64,000 bases of DNA from Gracilaria vermiculophylla (taxonomy: Eukaryota > Rhodophyta > Florideophyceae > Gracilariales > Gracilariaceae), in NCBI GenBank assembly GCA_019155205.2, contig JAHNZQ020000079.1:862062-926061 (forward strand), given 5' to 3'. This document shows, in pieces, positions 42,957 through 54,236 of the stretch (positions are counted from its first letter, which is position 1; every line of letters begins with the position of its first letter). The notes below the pieces were generated by a model. That model had not been told where the DNA came from. It was given only the letters and a program-made list of their open reading frames with translations, and made no database searches. Position numbers and translations under genes: made by a program.

Positions 42957-43127
42957 GTCACAAATGGAAGTGGGTACGACTGGGAGGGAGCGAAAAGCTC
43001 GTACTCTCACTGTTTGGCAATCGTTTGGCATTGCACTGATAGAGGTGCGTTGCCAAAAGCCAAATCAGAATTTGGCTTTAACTCATTTTAGTTTTCGGTT
43101 TTAGCTTGACTAATAGGGATGCTCTAA

Positions 43128-44297
43128 AATAAGTTAACTTAACGGTTTTGAGTCCAGGACCATCGCACCTCGTGCACTTGACACAGGATCTTGCAAATCG
43201 AGAGAGACTGAATTGAAACAATTTTAAAGTGCATGTAACATTTACTTTGGTGTGAGTCTGTACTTGATAATTTATGAAAAAACAAAACAAAAACGTTCAA
43301 AACTTCTTCTGGGAGAGATAAACCCAAAATTAATATGTGCCTTATTGTAGAGTTCATTTCTGTATCATTGAAAACAATATATAGCAAATGCATCTATTGA
43401 CGATAATAATACTTCACTAGCACAAAGAAGCATAACCTATAGTTCAGTGAGCGAGACATTCGAAGGGTATGACACCCGCTCTTGCTCGTGAGCCTCAACT
43501 ATAACTAGTTATGTGTAGTTTTGGTTGCAGTAAAGCGAGTGAAGTTCGCTATTGGCCTGGAATGCACCATATTGAAGGTGTTCCCAAGTTTGATCAAAAG
43601 ATGTATTCTAAATAGCAACGGTAGACTATTATTGATGCCAACAGGCTGTTACCAAGTTTGATCAAAAGCTCTATTCTAAATAGCAACGGTAGACTGTTAT
43701 TGATGCCAACAGGCTGTATTAGCCAACACGTTGGGAGTTTCCACAGCAGAGCAGAAGCTACATAGATGCATTGAGGGAAGAATAGAGCTCTGCATCACAC
43801 TTAGGGGGGTTTATGAGCTTCATAATCTCGTTTAAGTAAAGCTTTGAACCGTGTGGCTTAGGTATCAGGCCCCGCGAGTTCTAAAATGCAACAGTAAGTT
43901 TGGCTACCATTTGTAGTACAAACCGCTCGTAGGGAAGTGTTTAGCGGAAATTCTAATAGAGAAACTAGCAAAGGAGCGTGTTAGCCATAAGTAGTTAGAT
44001 GAGGCCTCCAAGGAGGGATCTGGATAATACTCTATAATTCATTAGCATTGCGCCTGCTTGGGAAGGGCACCAGACGCACGCCGCTTTGCAGACCGGCCGT
44101 GAATACATTTTCTGAAAACCTGTTGAACACGGTATACAATGTAGTGATAGTACAGTAGAACAGTACCTAATCTTACTGCAATGCAGTTCTAATATTTGTG
44201 CTACATCTCGCATTCGTTGGGCCCTCTTCAGTAAAGTCAACCAAGTTTGGCAATGCCTCTTTTCGCCTTGCAAAACTTCATCCTCCTGATGGGGATG
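43128..44297. other. AT-rich intergenic region with a 68-bp tandem duplication
   Basis: No gene or recognisable transposase. Contains two tandem 68-bp units at 43583-43718. Confidence 0.5.
43583..43718 (+). repeat. 68-bp tandem duplication
   Basis: Two units, each with ccaagtttgatcaaaag, ctaaatagcaacggtagact and ttattgatgccaacaggctg, differing at a few positions. Confidence 0.85.
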
Positions 44298-45477
44298 CCA
44301 TGCACTTCAAAATCAATTACACCGTATAAAGTGCGCCGAAACTATACTGTACACTAATTTTCGCACAGCTTATATGTAGAATTCTTTCAAAATGATAAAT
44401 ATATATCGTCTTCTTTCCAGTACAAATGGCTCAAGAGCCTCAACTCTCCAAGAAATAACATATTCAAGTCGTCACATTGAAAGCAAAACACATATGTATC
44501 AGTGCTATTGCACAAAAGCTGGAGCGTTCTGGAGTCAAAATTTCTACGATTATCAAACGTTCAACTCTGAAAATATGAAAAACATATGCACGAGGCTCGA
44601 AACAGCCCGTTCAAGCATATCTAAGGAAACGAAAAGGCGAGTTCTGTAAAAGAAATGTACCTTACACAAAACGTGGACTAAACATTATCCTGAACGTTCC
44701 CAAAGAAACTATTTGGTGGGAGATCAACAGCACAAATTTGTTCAAGTATAATAACGTAAAAACCCATTTCATGCAGGACTACCATAAGCAGAAAACGAGT
44801 GGCAGGTCTGCTGGAAAAACGTATTTCAAAAAGAAACGGCAAAATGTTATTTATTTTGATGAAAAAAAGTTCATTTGGATCACCCAGAATGCACCAAAAT
44901 TTAGTGAGATGTTATGCGCAAAAACAGATCATATTTGTGTGTCGGGCACTTTGACGGAGGATCTGGAATTGACTAGAATGTTTTATCTATAAAAAGGATT
45001 CCTAGGATGGCATTTTTTGAGACCTTAACGGACGCGGAGAAACATCGTAAAGTGCTACATAATGTTTTTTAAATCGGTTTGGCTCTGTTTGTGTGCAAAA
45101 ATTTATATTATTCAACACGATGATGCAGCCGTATAAACTGATGCTTCAGTCAAAATATTGTCTACAAAAATTCAACGTTGCTGTTTGGGAGAAGCTATTG
45201 TGATTTACAGGTGAAAACCCCTTTCGAAAACGTTTAGACATCGCTAGCTAGAATGGTTTATATGCGCATAGAAGGTAATCTCAGCCAGGTTTCGAATAGA
45301 AACAATTTCCACAATAAAAGCTTTCGATCTTTTACAGTCTGAAGTGTAGAAAACTACGTTGATTGGATAACAAAATAATTCATAGGCGTTTTTCAGTAGA
45401 AAGGCTGCGATATACACTAGTGATTGTCTCAAATTCTATATTTGTTTGTGAAAAACGTTTGATTTTGAAACGGTTCT
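44298..45477 (+). mobile_element. Tc1/mariner element, decayed copy
   Basis: Same family as the copy at 1-1272. The left leader aaagtgcgccgaaactatac and the coding start parallel the mirror of 1146-1268. Two left repeats are visible (44304 and 44384, 80 bp apart) and a right one near 45,466. The TA target is no longer recognisable at either end. Confidence 0.7.
44425..45200 (+). pseudogene. Tc1/mariner transposase remnant
   Basis: Starts at MAQEPQLS, matching MARGPPLS of the better copy. NLFKYNNVKTHFMQDYHKQK and KKRQNVIYFDEKKF hold the first catalytic block; a trace of the second Asp region (QHDDAAV) is at about 45,115. Several stops and shifts. More decayed than the copy at 150-1146. Confidence 0.75.
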
Positions 45478-47129
45478 TTGACATTCATTTTTACTGAAAC
45501 CAAATTACCTGCCTCTACAGTAAGCATACTGCAATATCTTCAAAATTACAGCATTTATTTTGCTTTTGAGAAAGACGGTCTGCCGCATAACATGGAATAT
45601 TCACCCTTCTCGCGTCACTGAAAGGCATCCAACCACTGGTTCGGATCCGATGTTATACGCTGTTCGATTTTTTATATGACTGTGCTCCGCACCGTCTTGG
45701 GGTCTTTCTCTCCTTTTGGATTTTTTTTCCTATTCGTCATCCCGTTGCGATCTTTCTTATTTTGCTCACTATTTTTTTCTCTTTCCCCTTTTTTAGGCAT
45801 CTTCTGTACTTGGAGCCATCTCTCTCACTACGTTTCCCTCGAACTCTGCTTGATATATACAGCCACGTTGCAAAGATCTACGCCAACCTAGATAGGTCTT
45901 AGAGGGCAGAAACACTGATACTACCTCTTCAATGGAGCGAGGACCGGAACTTTTTGAGAGAAACCATGTCCTTGGTTTTGCTATTTGACTTGTGTTTCGA
46001 TTTCGAACCCAAGTCATAGGTGGATGTAAGTCGTTTCTCCCTTGGGTTTTTGGTTAGGAGACTTCTATTCTCTTTTTTTAAACTTCTGCTAAGCTTCTTA
46101 TCGTTCGAGATGTAAAACACCGTGTCCGTCTATTTGCGAAATGCCGCACACTATAACCGCATCCTTAAGAAGGAAGAGCTCCGCTAGACCTGGTGCGGCA
46201 CGCATTGTTGGTTGCACGCATTACTGTTTCATTGCATATGCTGTTCCTGATAGTTGTTATTGACTTTGAACACAATTATTCACCTATCCATTTCATATAT
46301 TTCGTTCACGTTCATAAGCGTCATAACGAAGCGAATCCTGTACAATTTCTTATATATCAGATGTGTGGAGCTTTCCTAAAATCAGTTTCTGATTTGAAAT
46401 GGAAAGCTATTGTCTAAAGAAGTGCATGCAGTGATCATAGAGGTGCCGAAAATTTGTCCAAAACAATTATTTAAAACGATTTTATTGAAAATTTTCGATT
46501 ACTTTAATTTCACGTCAACACTTGATTTTTACTTCTCATGTTATTCTTACAGCAGAGTTTTGCTGCGGAAAAAGGCTGCTTTGTTTGATAATGTCAGCGT
46601 CTTTTTTCAAAAACTTGGTCGATCGTCGATTGCCTGCCTACGGGGGATGAAGTTGAAATTTTCGAACCAGGCCTGTTTGAAGTAATTTTAGTAATTCGAT
46701 AAATAATGAATCAGTTTGAAATAATAGTGAATCATCATTTTCTTTAATTGTCTGCATATTGGCTAACATGCAGCTTTTTGGCTTTTGCTTTTCGCAGATT
46801 TCTGCCATGTATGTTGAAAAAACCGTTATAACATACTGCACTTGGTATGAAACAGCACTTACAAATAGATGCGCCTCCACGGGAGCGTGTTATACTGTCG
46901 GCAATTTTCCTATTGGTTTGGCATACCCCACCACGATTGTGACGTCAAGTCTGACTAGTAGTAGTAGACAAAGTAGTACGTGTGGATTCCTATTGATACC
47001 GGTATATTACAAAAGGCAGCTTATCTTGTGTCCCCAAGGCGGTTCTGTAGCCACGTGGATTGATTGCAGAGAGCGCAGAGCTGCACACCGTACTTGTGAT
47101 GGTGCGTGCGCTTTTCTGTCTCTTCTGAG
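45478..47129. other. AT-rich intergenic region, nothing recognised
   Basis: No protein family, RNA gene or terminal repeat could be supported. Left flank of the large Gypsy element; the last five bases (CTGAG) are its target duplication. Confidence 0.5.
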
Positions 47130-47570
47130 TGTGGTACTGTCACCCCTCCTCTCGAGGTAGTAAAGCTCAACGTCTGTTAGGAGTTTTTGTTGACTCTAAA
47201 GGTGCGTGTTCCTAAAGGTGCTCTCCGGTATCCGCTGTCGCGAGCCAGGGGAATTCTTAAAGAGGATCCGCAAACACCGAGCGGAGGGGGAGGTTCACTG
47301 GGCGGACGATGCTCATTCAGGCGCTGCTATGATGCGACCTTGGGATCGGCGGCTTAGAAACCTGAGTTGATCAACGAGTGACTCCAACCGGAAAAGTAGA
47401 TGAAGACTCAAGGGTGCTTGCCTTTACTTTCCCAGAGGTGGAGCTCAACCGGCAGATTAAGTATCAAGCCGGAAGCCCGCCTCGGCAGGTCTTACTACGG
47501 TAGTAATTACCCGCATAAAATATCTAAAATATACACACCTCCATACTTCCTTAGGAGCCACTCTACTACA
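47130..47570 (-). repeat. 3' LTR of the Gypsy element (shortened)
   Basis: 441 bp, from tgtggtactgtcacccctcc to ctctactaca. Relative to the 553-bp LTR at 59317 it lacks about 110 bp covering the segment that includes gtggcccagctaataaaata. Confidence 0.88.
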
Positions 47571-47590
47571 TACCCTCTTTCCTAAATTGC
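47571..47590 (-). other. Candidate polypurine tract
   Basis: On the minus strand the bases just before the 3' LTR read aggaaagaggg followed by ta, a purine run in the right place to prime second-strand synthesis. Confidence 0.6.
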
Positions 47591-49047
47591 ACCGCGTCCT
47601 CGAGGTGCATCTTCCTATTCATTGATCCCCGGGGTGGCTCTTATCGGTGTTGAGGCCAGCGCAGCCTCCGGCGATTGGCACGACCTCCCCTGCAGGCATT
47701 ATTTCCTTGCTTCATACTCCTGCACGGCGTATTGCCGCGGGCTCGCGTTTCATTCCTTGCAGCGTTTGTGGGCCTTTCTCCTCCTTAACCCGGCCGCGCC
47801 TCCTCCTTCTTGGTGTCAATCTTTGGTGCTGCCGCGCCAGTCAGCGGCGCGAGTGTCCACGTCTTCCGGCGTGCCGTGCGCGGTGCAAGTTCGCAACGTC
47901 CGTGGATGGAGCGTACGTCAGTGCCGGGGGGATACCGAACCCCTGGAGGCACTCGCCACTCCGATTCCTTCGAGGCTTCTTCTTTTCGAAACACCCGCTT
48001 CCTCGCGTCCGCTCATCCAATCTCCGTGAAGGTGCATGACTCATAATCCTTTCGTTCACATTTCCGTCGCTCTCCGTTGATTATGAACGCGCGCCTCGCT
48101 ATGGTGCTCCATACCTCGCCTGATTGCGGTCGCCCGGCTTCTCCTCGAATTCCACGATGGCGGCTTGACGCAGTTCCTTCCGCGGTGGTGCATATAACTA
48201 GGAATGGTTCCCCAAGTGGTATCAAAGCTCGCTCCTCAGGTGCTACCACGCGTTCGGTCGCCATCCATCCGGCTTCGTACACTTTTGGCATGTCTTCTCC
48301 GACTTCTGCGCCTACATCTTCTTTAAATCCTGAGGTGTATCCCACCTCGACCGGTGCACAGTTCCGTGCAGGAAAGCATTTCGATCATCGCGCCACGCGG
48401 GTATTTGTCCCGTTCCACGATAGGCGCGTGAGTCTCCCGTGTCCCGTGGAGGATCCAATTCACCACTTCGGCTCATACCTTCAGGCGATGCGATTCCACG
48501 CCGTACCGTAGGTGGCATGGAACGACCAGAAGCGGAACCACGTGGATGCATATCGCGCTCACTGGCTTCATACTCTAGTACTTGGTGTCAACGCTCCAAC
48601 CACGGTGGAACACTGCGATACTCCATACCTGAGGTGTGCTGAGGAACGAGAGGTCCAGGCACGACTCGAGGTACTGCTCTACAAGGAGAGCTCGCACCAG
48701 AGAGCGGGGCGAACCTGAAGCATTGCCGACGGGCGCTCTGCCCTTGCGGTGCTGCCCTTCAATCCCCCATACGATCGACTCTACTGGCTCACTCGGAATC
48801 GATGGGGGACGCACCTTGCGGACGAGACTCGAGTACGCACCGCTTTCGGGTACTTCTATGGGTGGCATCACACGAACTTCCATGATATGCATTCCGGGAA
48901 TCGTCCGAAGTACTACCTCAAGGTGAATGACTCCTGGAGCGACCACTGGGTATCCCCGCACCTCTGCGTGGCGAAGCCCATGACCCTCGCGTATCATACC
49001 TCCGAGGTCCTGGATCCCCATGACTCTCTAGTGTCTATCTGACCAGC

Positions 49048-49083
49048 GACCTCATATGAGGTCAAATGACCTCATATGAGGTC
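49048..49083. repeat. Two copies of palindrome gacctcatatgaggtc (left end)
   Basis: Perfect 16-bp palindromes at 49048-49063 and 49068-49083, 4 bp apart, beginning 17 bp from the left end of the piggyBac-type element. Confidence 0.9.
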
Positions 49084-49190
49084 AATTTTAATTACATTGT
49101 AATTAGGTGAAAACATTAAAACTTTTTCCTTTTTTTTTTGTTCTGATATGCTTATCATGTTGTCGACGCCGGCAGGGGTGAACTGTGTCC

Positions 49191-49290
49191 NNNNNNNNNN
49201 NNNNNNNNNNNNNNNNNNNNNNNNNNNNNNNNNNNNNNNNNNNNNNNNNNNNNNNNNNNNNNNNNNNNNNNNNNNNNNNNNNNNNNNNNN
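49191..49290. other. Assembly gap (100 N)
   Basis: Exactly 100 undetermined bases inside the piggyBac-type element. The true size is unknown; the missing sequence should include the 5' part of the transposase. Confidence 0.98.
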
Positions 49291-50812
49291 TTCCCATGCC
49301 TCATTTGCAATTTATCGTGAGCAGAACAAATATCCGACTGGAGAGCAAAGGCGCTCGGAGGACGTCAGGAGGGGAGGTGCTTAAATTCTTCGGCGTTCTC
49401 ATTTTAATGACTCGTATTGAGTTTTGGAACAGACGTGATCTTTGGAGTATTGAGCCTTTTCCTAAGTTCATTCCACAACCTAAAATTGGGCTTGGTATGT
49501 CACGAAACCGATTTGAATCGCTTAGAAGTTGCATATGCTTCAGTGGAAATGGTGTGATTGAAGAGCAAGGAATCGTGAGATGGTCTTTTATAGCCGATTT
49601 TGTGAAAGCGATCAATAATCAGCGCCATTCTTTTGTCACGCCATCACACGCTTTATGTGTTGACGAAAGAATGTCACGGTGGTACGGATTAGGAGGTAAT
49701 TGGATTGATGTGGGGCTTCCACATTATACTGCTTTGGATAGAAAGCCCGAAAATGGACTTGAAATGAAAGCTGTTTGTTGTGGACGAAGTGGTATAATGC
49801 TGAATATCGAACTCAATATGGTTGCTAATAATGTGGAACAAGATTTTGATTCCGATAATGCTCATGGAACGGCTATTCTACTCCGTTTAGTACAACCGTG
49901 GTTTGGATCAGATCGTTTGGTATGCGCTGATTCTTTTTTGCATCCGTCAACACCGCTGAAGCACTCATGGGAAAAGGGTTGAGATTTACTGGAGTAATCG
50001 AAAATGCATCTCGAGAGTTTCCTATGAAGCATTTATCTGAAATCACTTTAAGGAACAGAGGCGACTTTATATCTATGATTTCAAAAGGTAGCGTCCCTAA
50101 TAGTGACATGATGGCCGTAATGTGGATGGATCAAGATAGAAAATACTTTATTTCAACCTCGGGCACAGTTAATCCTGGTACTTTTAATGTTAGGGAGAGA
50201 TGGAGGCGGGAGGGAATTATTTCTAAGAAATTGGAATTTGAGGTTGCAATTCCTGAGATTTGTGAAGAATATTACAAAACATGTTCAATGATCGATCGCC
50301 ATAACAGATGCCGACAGGATGATTTAAATCTGGAAAAGAAAATAGAGGTGGAAGAATGGTCATTTCGAGTCATTTGTTCTCTTTTAGCAATTTGCATTGT
50401 GGATGCATGGAAACTGTATAAAGCAGCAAATGGAAGCAGGAGCGTTAAAAGTCCACATCACTTTTATTGTGAGCTGGCAGATGAATTAATAGACAATACT
50501 TGGGACACAACTGGTTTAATGAAAAGAAATGAAACGGAAAACGAAAATAATATTGAACAGCCAATTTTTGCTCACGGGCTTGCATTTAATGCAAAACAAC
50601 AGGAGAAGAAAAACAAAAAATGGAATGATTACAAAAGCTTTTTATCAAGGACGATGCAATTATTGCAGAGGTAATACAAAATCAAAGTTTATATGTTCAG
50701 AGTGCTATTCGAGGAAAGAAAAAGAAGTGTTTTTATGTCACACTGGTACGAACAGAGATTGTTTTATGAAGCACATTGAGGAATGTCATGGTATAGAGAG
50801 GCATAGTATCTA
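49291..50812 (+). pseudogene. PiggyBac-type (PGBD4-like) transposase, 5' truncated by gap, frameshifted
   Basis: DDE_Tnp_1_7 landmarks in order: VLKFFGVLILMTRIEFW, GMSRNRFESLRSCICFS, LCVDERMSRWYGLGGNW (first Asp), ALDRKPENGLEMKAVC, RLVCADSFLHP (second Asp), VWMDQDRKYFIST, CSMIDRHNRCRQDD (third Asp), LADELIDNTWDT, and a C-terminal Cys/His zinc-finger-like CSECY...CFMKHIEECH. A frameshift near 49,965 and another near 50,645 break the frame. All three catalytic Asp are kept. Confidence 0.85.
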
Positions 50813-51084
50813 AAAGAAATGTCAACAACGTTGACAACATTCGTTTTTTTAAGTAAAATTCAACATTTCAATACAATCATTAAGCAAAAGTTCTTTTACC
50901 TTAAGCCCCCTACTAATTCAATCCGCGTTATTTAGACTTGCTAGATTATTTAAACTCTATTACGAAACTGCCCCTTTAACAGATGTCACCTTATTCTTTC
51001 TGCTGTTCAAGTGGGTGTTGAAAACGTTCTGAGAGTTTAAATATTTTTAGAATTAGTCAAACTCCCGAAGGAGTTTTTGAGTTT

Positions 51085-51165
51085 TTAGAAACTCAGCGAG
51101 GTTCGAACTCAGGATTAGTTGCTGGCATATAGTCAGATGACCACTGAGCTGCTGTGATAGCTCAG
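51085..51165 (-). other. tRNA-like sequence with Pol III A and B boxes
   Basis: On the minus strand: agcagctcagtggtcatc (A-box-like) and, about 35 nt later, gagttcgaacctcgc (B-box/T-arm-like). The T-arm can form four of five pairs, but the D- and acceptor stems do not close properly, so this is a decayed tRNA or a tRNA-derived SINE-like piece inside the piggyBac-type element. Confidence 0.4.
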
Positions 51166-51288
51166 GGCGTGTTCTACAACTATTCATTGTTCACAGGCAA
51201 TCCTGGGTAACAGGTGTTTAAATTTAAAATTTCCAAAATATTGGCCTATGGGTCAAATTCCAATTTTTTATTTTTAATTTTGCGTGAT

Positions 51289-51341
51289 GGTGCGCTGACC
51301 TCATATGAGGTCAATTTGACCTCATATGAGGTCAGCGCACC
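51289..51341. repeat. 53-bp palindrome containing two gacctcatatgaggtc units (right end)
   Basis: The same 16-bp palindrome at 51297-51312 and 51318-51333, and the pair plus flanks (ggtgcgctgacc and ggtcagcgcacc) forms one near-perfect 53-bp palindrome. Probably the transposase-binding or cruciform end structure. Confidence 0.9.
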
Positions 51342-52743
51342 GGTCGGATAGACACTAAGGAGGTTTGTCATGTTGGTCGCCTCGACGGAGTTTGCGGTCG
51401 GCACCCTGATGGCGTATCTCCAAGCAGTCGACGAAGGTGTTACCTCCTATACCCGATGCCGCGACGGCCGCCTCTACTGGGACTCCTCATATCAGCCGAT
51501 CTTCGGGCATTTGCTCCCCTTGTCAGCGTCCATCATACGGGTCCTGCGCTCCTTTGGCATCCAAAAACTGGCTATGGGCACCGCATGGAATGAGTCCGAG
51601 GCGGAGACGCTGTTGGATTAAAACCTCCAGATGGCGTGGAGTGGCACGCCGGGTTTCCTCTGGTACGACTACGGCAAGGACAAGTTCCACCCCATTGTGA
51701 GGAGTCCGAATGGAGACGATGACGGGCTAGCATACCCTTCCTTTCCCCGTCTGGCGCCTTCTCGGTTTCCTCAGGTGCCACAGCTCCGAATACCCAACTA
51801 CGACCCGTTGATGGGGAGCCTGGCGCATGATGCGCACCGTCGGCTACCGGCTCCATCCCAGGATATGAGCGCACCTCCTGAGGTGCTAACTCCGCGGCCC
51901 GCCGCAGTGCCGAGTGCTCCCGCAGTGGTAGCCGCTGTGTATCCTATGGAAGAGGATGGGATTGCTCCCGTCTCGGTACTTTCGGCCCCAGTAGTGCAAC
52001 CCCAACTGCAGAGCCTCCCTGCGTTTATTCCTCAGCCTCGCCTCCGGAGCGTCCCAGTTCCCGCGCCGCCGTCACCTCCGGTGTCACGGACTACGTCCTT
52101 GGTTTTGCCGTCCTGCACTGCGAAGCCTGAGGAATCCCGTCCGGGAGCCCCTGTCCCAGCTGGTCCGCCGTCCGCGACTCCTTCCGGGGTGGTTAATGCG
52201 CCGTCAACGGAGGTGGCAGCACCGGGTGCACCGTCGGAAGGAGTCTCCTCTGGGGCTCTGGAGGTTGCCTTTTAGGAGTTGGTGCAGGCGTGCCTGGTGA
52301 CAGGCCGTCCAGCTCTGGCTTCTCCTGTAGAGGCTCTGCGCGAGGCGCGTGCTTGGGTCTAAGAGCTCCACAAGGCCCGGACAGACTGAGCCTCGATGGC
52401 GGCCCTCAAGGAAGGCCTGTTGGAGTTCTTCGATAGCCAAGCGCTCACGGCAAAAGCGCGCCTCGAAGCGGAGTATTCAACACGCTTCGGTGACCTGTAG
52501 GTGATAGGACCCTGACAAATAAAAGATCCTCCGGGTGGAGCAAAAGATCCATCAACGGTAGTTCCAATATGACTTAGGCCGTGCCCGCGTGCTCATTGAT
52601 AGGAAGTGCCGCCTTGGGAGCATGCAAAAAGCGAGCAACAGCATCCTGGAGGCGAAAAAGATAACTCCAGGTGGGGGATATACGACGGAGACGAAAAACA
52701 TCTCTGATTGGGGGCCCCCTCCCCCTCTCCTAAGCGGAACCGC

Positions 52744-54221
52744 CTATGTGGAGAGGCGTTTCTGCACCAAATTGGCGTGGTATCGCCTAAGGAAGTTCTC
52801 TGGGATGTGTTCCAGAGGTTTTTCCCTGTCCTCCTTCGAGGTGTGCTCATAGCAGCGGACGCGGTACAGTATTCCTGCAGGGGTTTGTCGATGGGAGACG
52901 ATATGGTCCACCGCGCAGAGGATGTCCCCTTCAAAGGTCAGGATGGCATCGGGAGCCTCCAGGATTGGATCACCAAGAGCGGTGATGCGGTTCCCAGTAT
53001 CCCGTAGTGTCGTCGCGCCTGAGGTGGTCGGATGAGTAATCTCCACGCGTTGTCCCTGAGGTGGGGTGGCGGGCATTCCTGGAAGGCTGGGCGTTGAGAC
53101 TTTCGTCACCCTATCCCGGGAGACGATATCCCTGAGCCCGTTCACCTCAATGGCCACAGTATCCCTATAGGTGGCAAGGAATTTGAAGGGCCCTGACGTG
53201 GTCGGCACTAATTTGCGCGTGACGTCCGGCGGTTCATCCGAGTTTTCCACGAGTTTGTCGAGGAAAACCTTGTGGCCTTCCTTCAGGTGAGGGCCTTCCA
53301 TCACCTTCTGGTCGAAGTCCTGCTTGTATCTCCTCTGCGAGGTGTGGAGTCTCTCCTATGCGAGGGAGAGTGCGTTCTCATACCCCCTTAGGATGGAGCA
53401 TTTGGCTTGCGCCGCTGTTGGCGCCTGTGGCCCATCCGCCGGGTGCGCCATGGCGCGTGCCGCGATGACAGCACTTGGCGGGATGCGCGGGAGCATCAGA
53501 TTGAAAGGAGCGGTCCCCGTGGAGCGGTGTACCTGCAGGTTGTATGCATACAGGAGGGGGCCCACATATGCGTCCCAATCCTTCTGGTGGTTCGCGACGT
53601 AGTGCTTCAGCCTCGAGGCGATGGCCTTGTTGAACGTTTCCGCCTGCCCCCGTTTGTCTGGGGGTAATAGGCAGTTGTAAACAACTGTTTCATCCCCAAA
53701 ATTTCGGAGACGGCGCTGAAGAGCTTCGCCACGAACTGGGGGCCATTGTCCGTAAAGAGGTACAACGGTTTCCCGTAGGGGTAAACCCAATGCTTCAGAA
53801 AGGCGTCGGCAATCACTGCTGCGGTGGTGCTCTGGAGGGGGATGGCACGCGTGAACTTGGAAAAACGATCCGTGATCACGAGGATATATCGGTGCCCTCG
53901 CTCCGTCTTGGGGAGAGGACCCAAGATGTCTATGGACACAAACTCCAACGGTCCTGCAGGTGGGAAAAGCGTGAGCGGCGTCCGGTGTTTCCGTATACTC
54001 TCCCTAGCGACGGCGCAAGAATAGTAATCCGCCACCGTCTGGAAGGCGTCGTTAGCCATGTTCGTCAAATAGAACTCTCTCTGCATGGTGAAATACATTC
54101 GTGGTCCACCGGGGTGCCCGGCGAGGCGAGGATAGTGCGAGAGATACAGCACCCTCGCCCGTAGTTTCGTCGGGACCAACTTTTGGAGGGCTCCATCCAG
54201 GGGGGCGCGGCGTACAAGCAC
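52744..54221 (-). pseudogene. Gypsy integrase with chromodomain-like C-terminus
   Basis: Read right to left. Zinc-domain HYPRLAGHPG with a damaged CC part (YYSCAVA), core VSIDILGPLPKTERG and LFTDNGPQFVA (two catalytic Asp), then a frameshift near 53,650-53,790 to RGQAETFNKAIA, which supplies the Glu. After a second shift near 53,300-53,360 come GPFKFLATYRDTVAIEVNG and, at the end, VDHIVSHRQTPAGILYRVRC with IPENFLRRYHA, which resembles a chromodomain. That places the element among chromovirus-like Gypsy elements. Confidence 0.78.
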
Positions 54222-54236
54222 TCCGTCTCGGTCGAA

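Larger units (their letters stand above)
40201..43124. mobile_element. Harbinger/PIF element (copy 1), full length
   Basis: Terminal inverted repeats agcaaccctatcagtcgagc (left) and gcttgactaatagggatgctc (right, inverted). Target duplication TAA at 40198-40200 and 43125-43127. 2,924 bp with two convergent genes: the Myb/SANT-like accessory (+) and the DDE_4 transposase (-). Both carry inactivating changes. It inserted into the 5' end of a pogo copy. Confidence 0.82.
49031..51355 (+). mobile_element. PiggyBac-type transposon nested in the Gypsy element
   Basis: Ends gtgtctatc and gatagacac are exact inverted repeats, flanked by TA on both sides (or CTA as duplicated target). Paired palindromes lie just inside each end. 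It encodes a DDE_Tnp_1_7 transposase broken by frameshifts, and its 5' coding part is lost in an assembly gap of 100 N. The classical piggyBac target TTAA is not seen. Confidence 0.75.
47789..52500 (+). pseudogene. Antisense accessory ORF of the Gypsy element, split by piggyBac-type insertion
   Basis: Between pol and the 3' LTR a coding frame runs on the strand opposite to gag-pol: 47789-49030, then 51355-52500 after the inserted element. Codon CTA sits on both sides of the insertion (49028-49030 and 51355-51357); removing the insert and one copy leaves the frame unbroken into RRFVMLVASTEF. In-frame stops are at 48044, 48509, 48716, 51619 and 52273. The first half has a Trp/His/Tyr-rich globular-looking part (FGYFYGWHHTNFHDMHSGN); the second half is Pro/Ala/Val-rich and disordered-looking. 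I recognise no family. Some plant Gypsy lineages (Tat/Grande) carry antisense ORFs at this position. Confidence 0.6.

Noticed and set aside
43583..43718. CRISPR-like or satellite repeat
   Set aside because: Only two adjacent units with no spacers; a simple tandem duplication.
49048..51333. TGACCT/AGGTCA palindromes as nuclear-receptor-type response elements
   Set aside because: They occur only at both ends of a transposon, symmetrically, and algae lack nuclear receptors; a transposon-end function is simpler.
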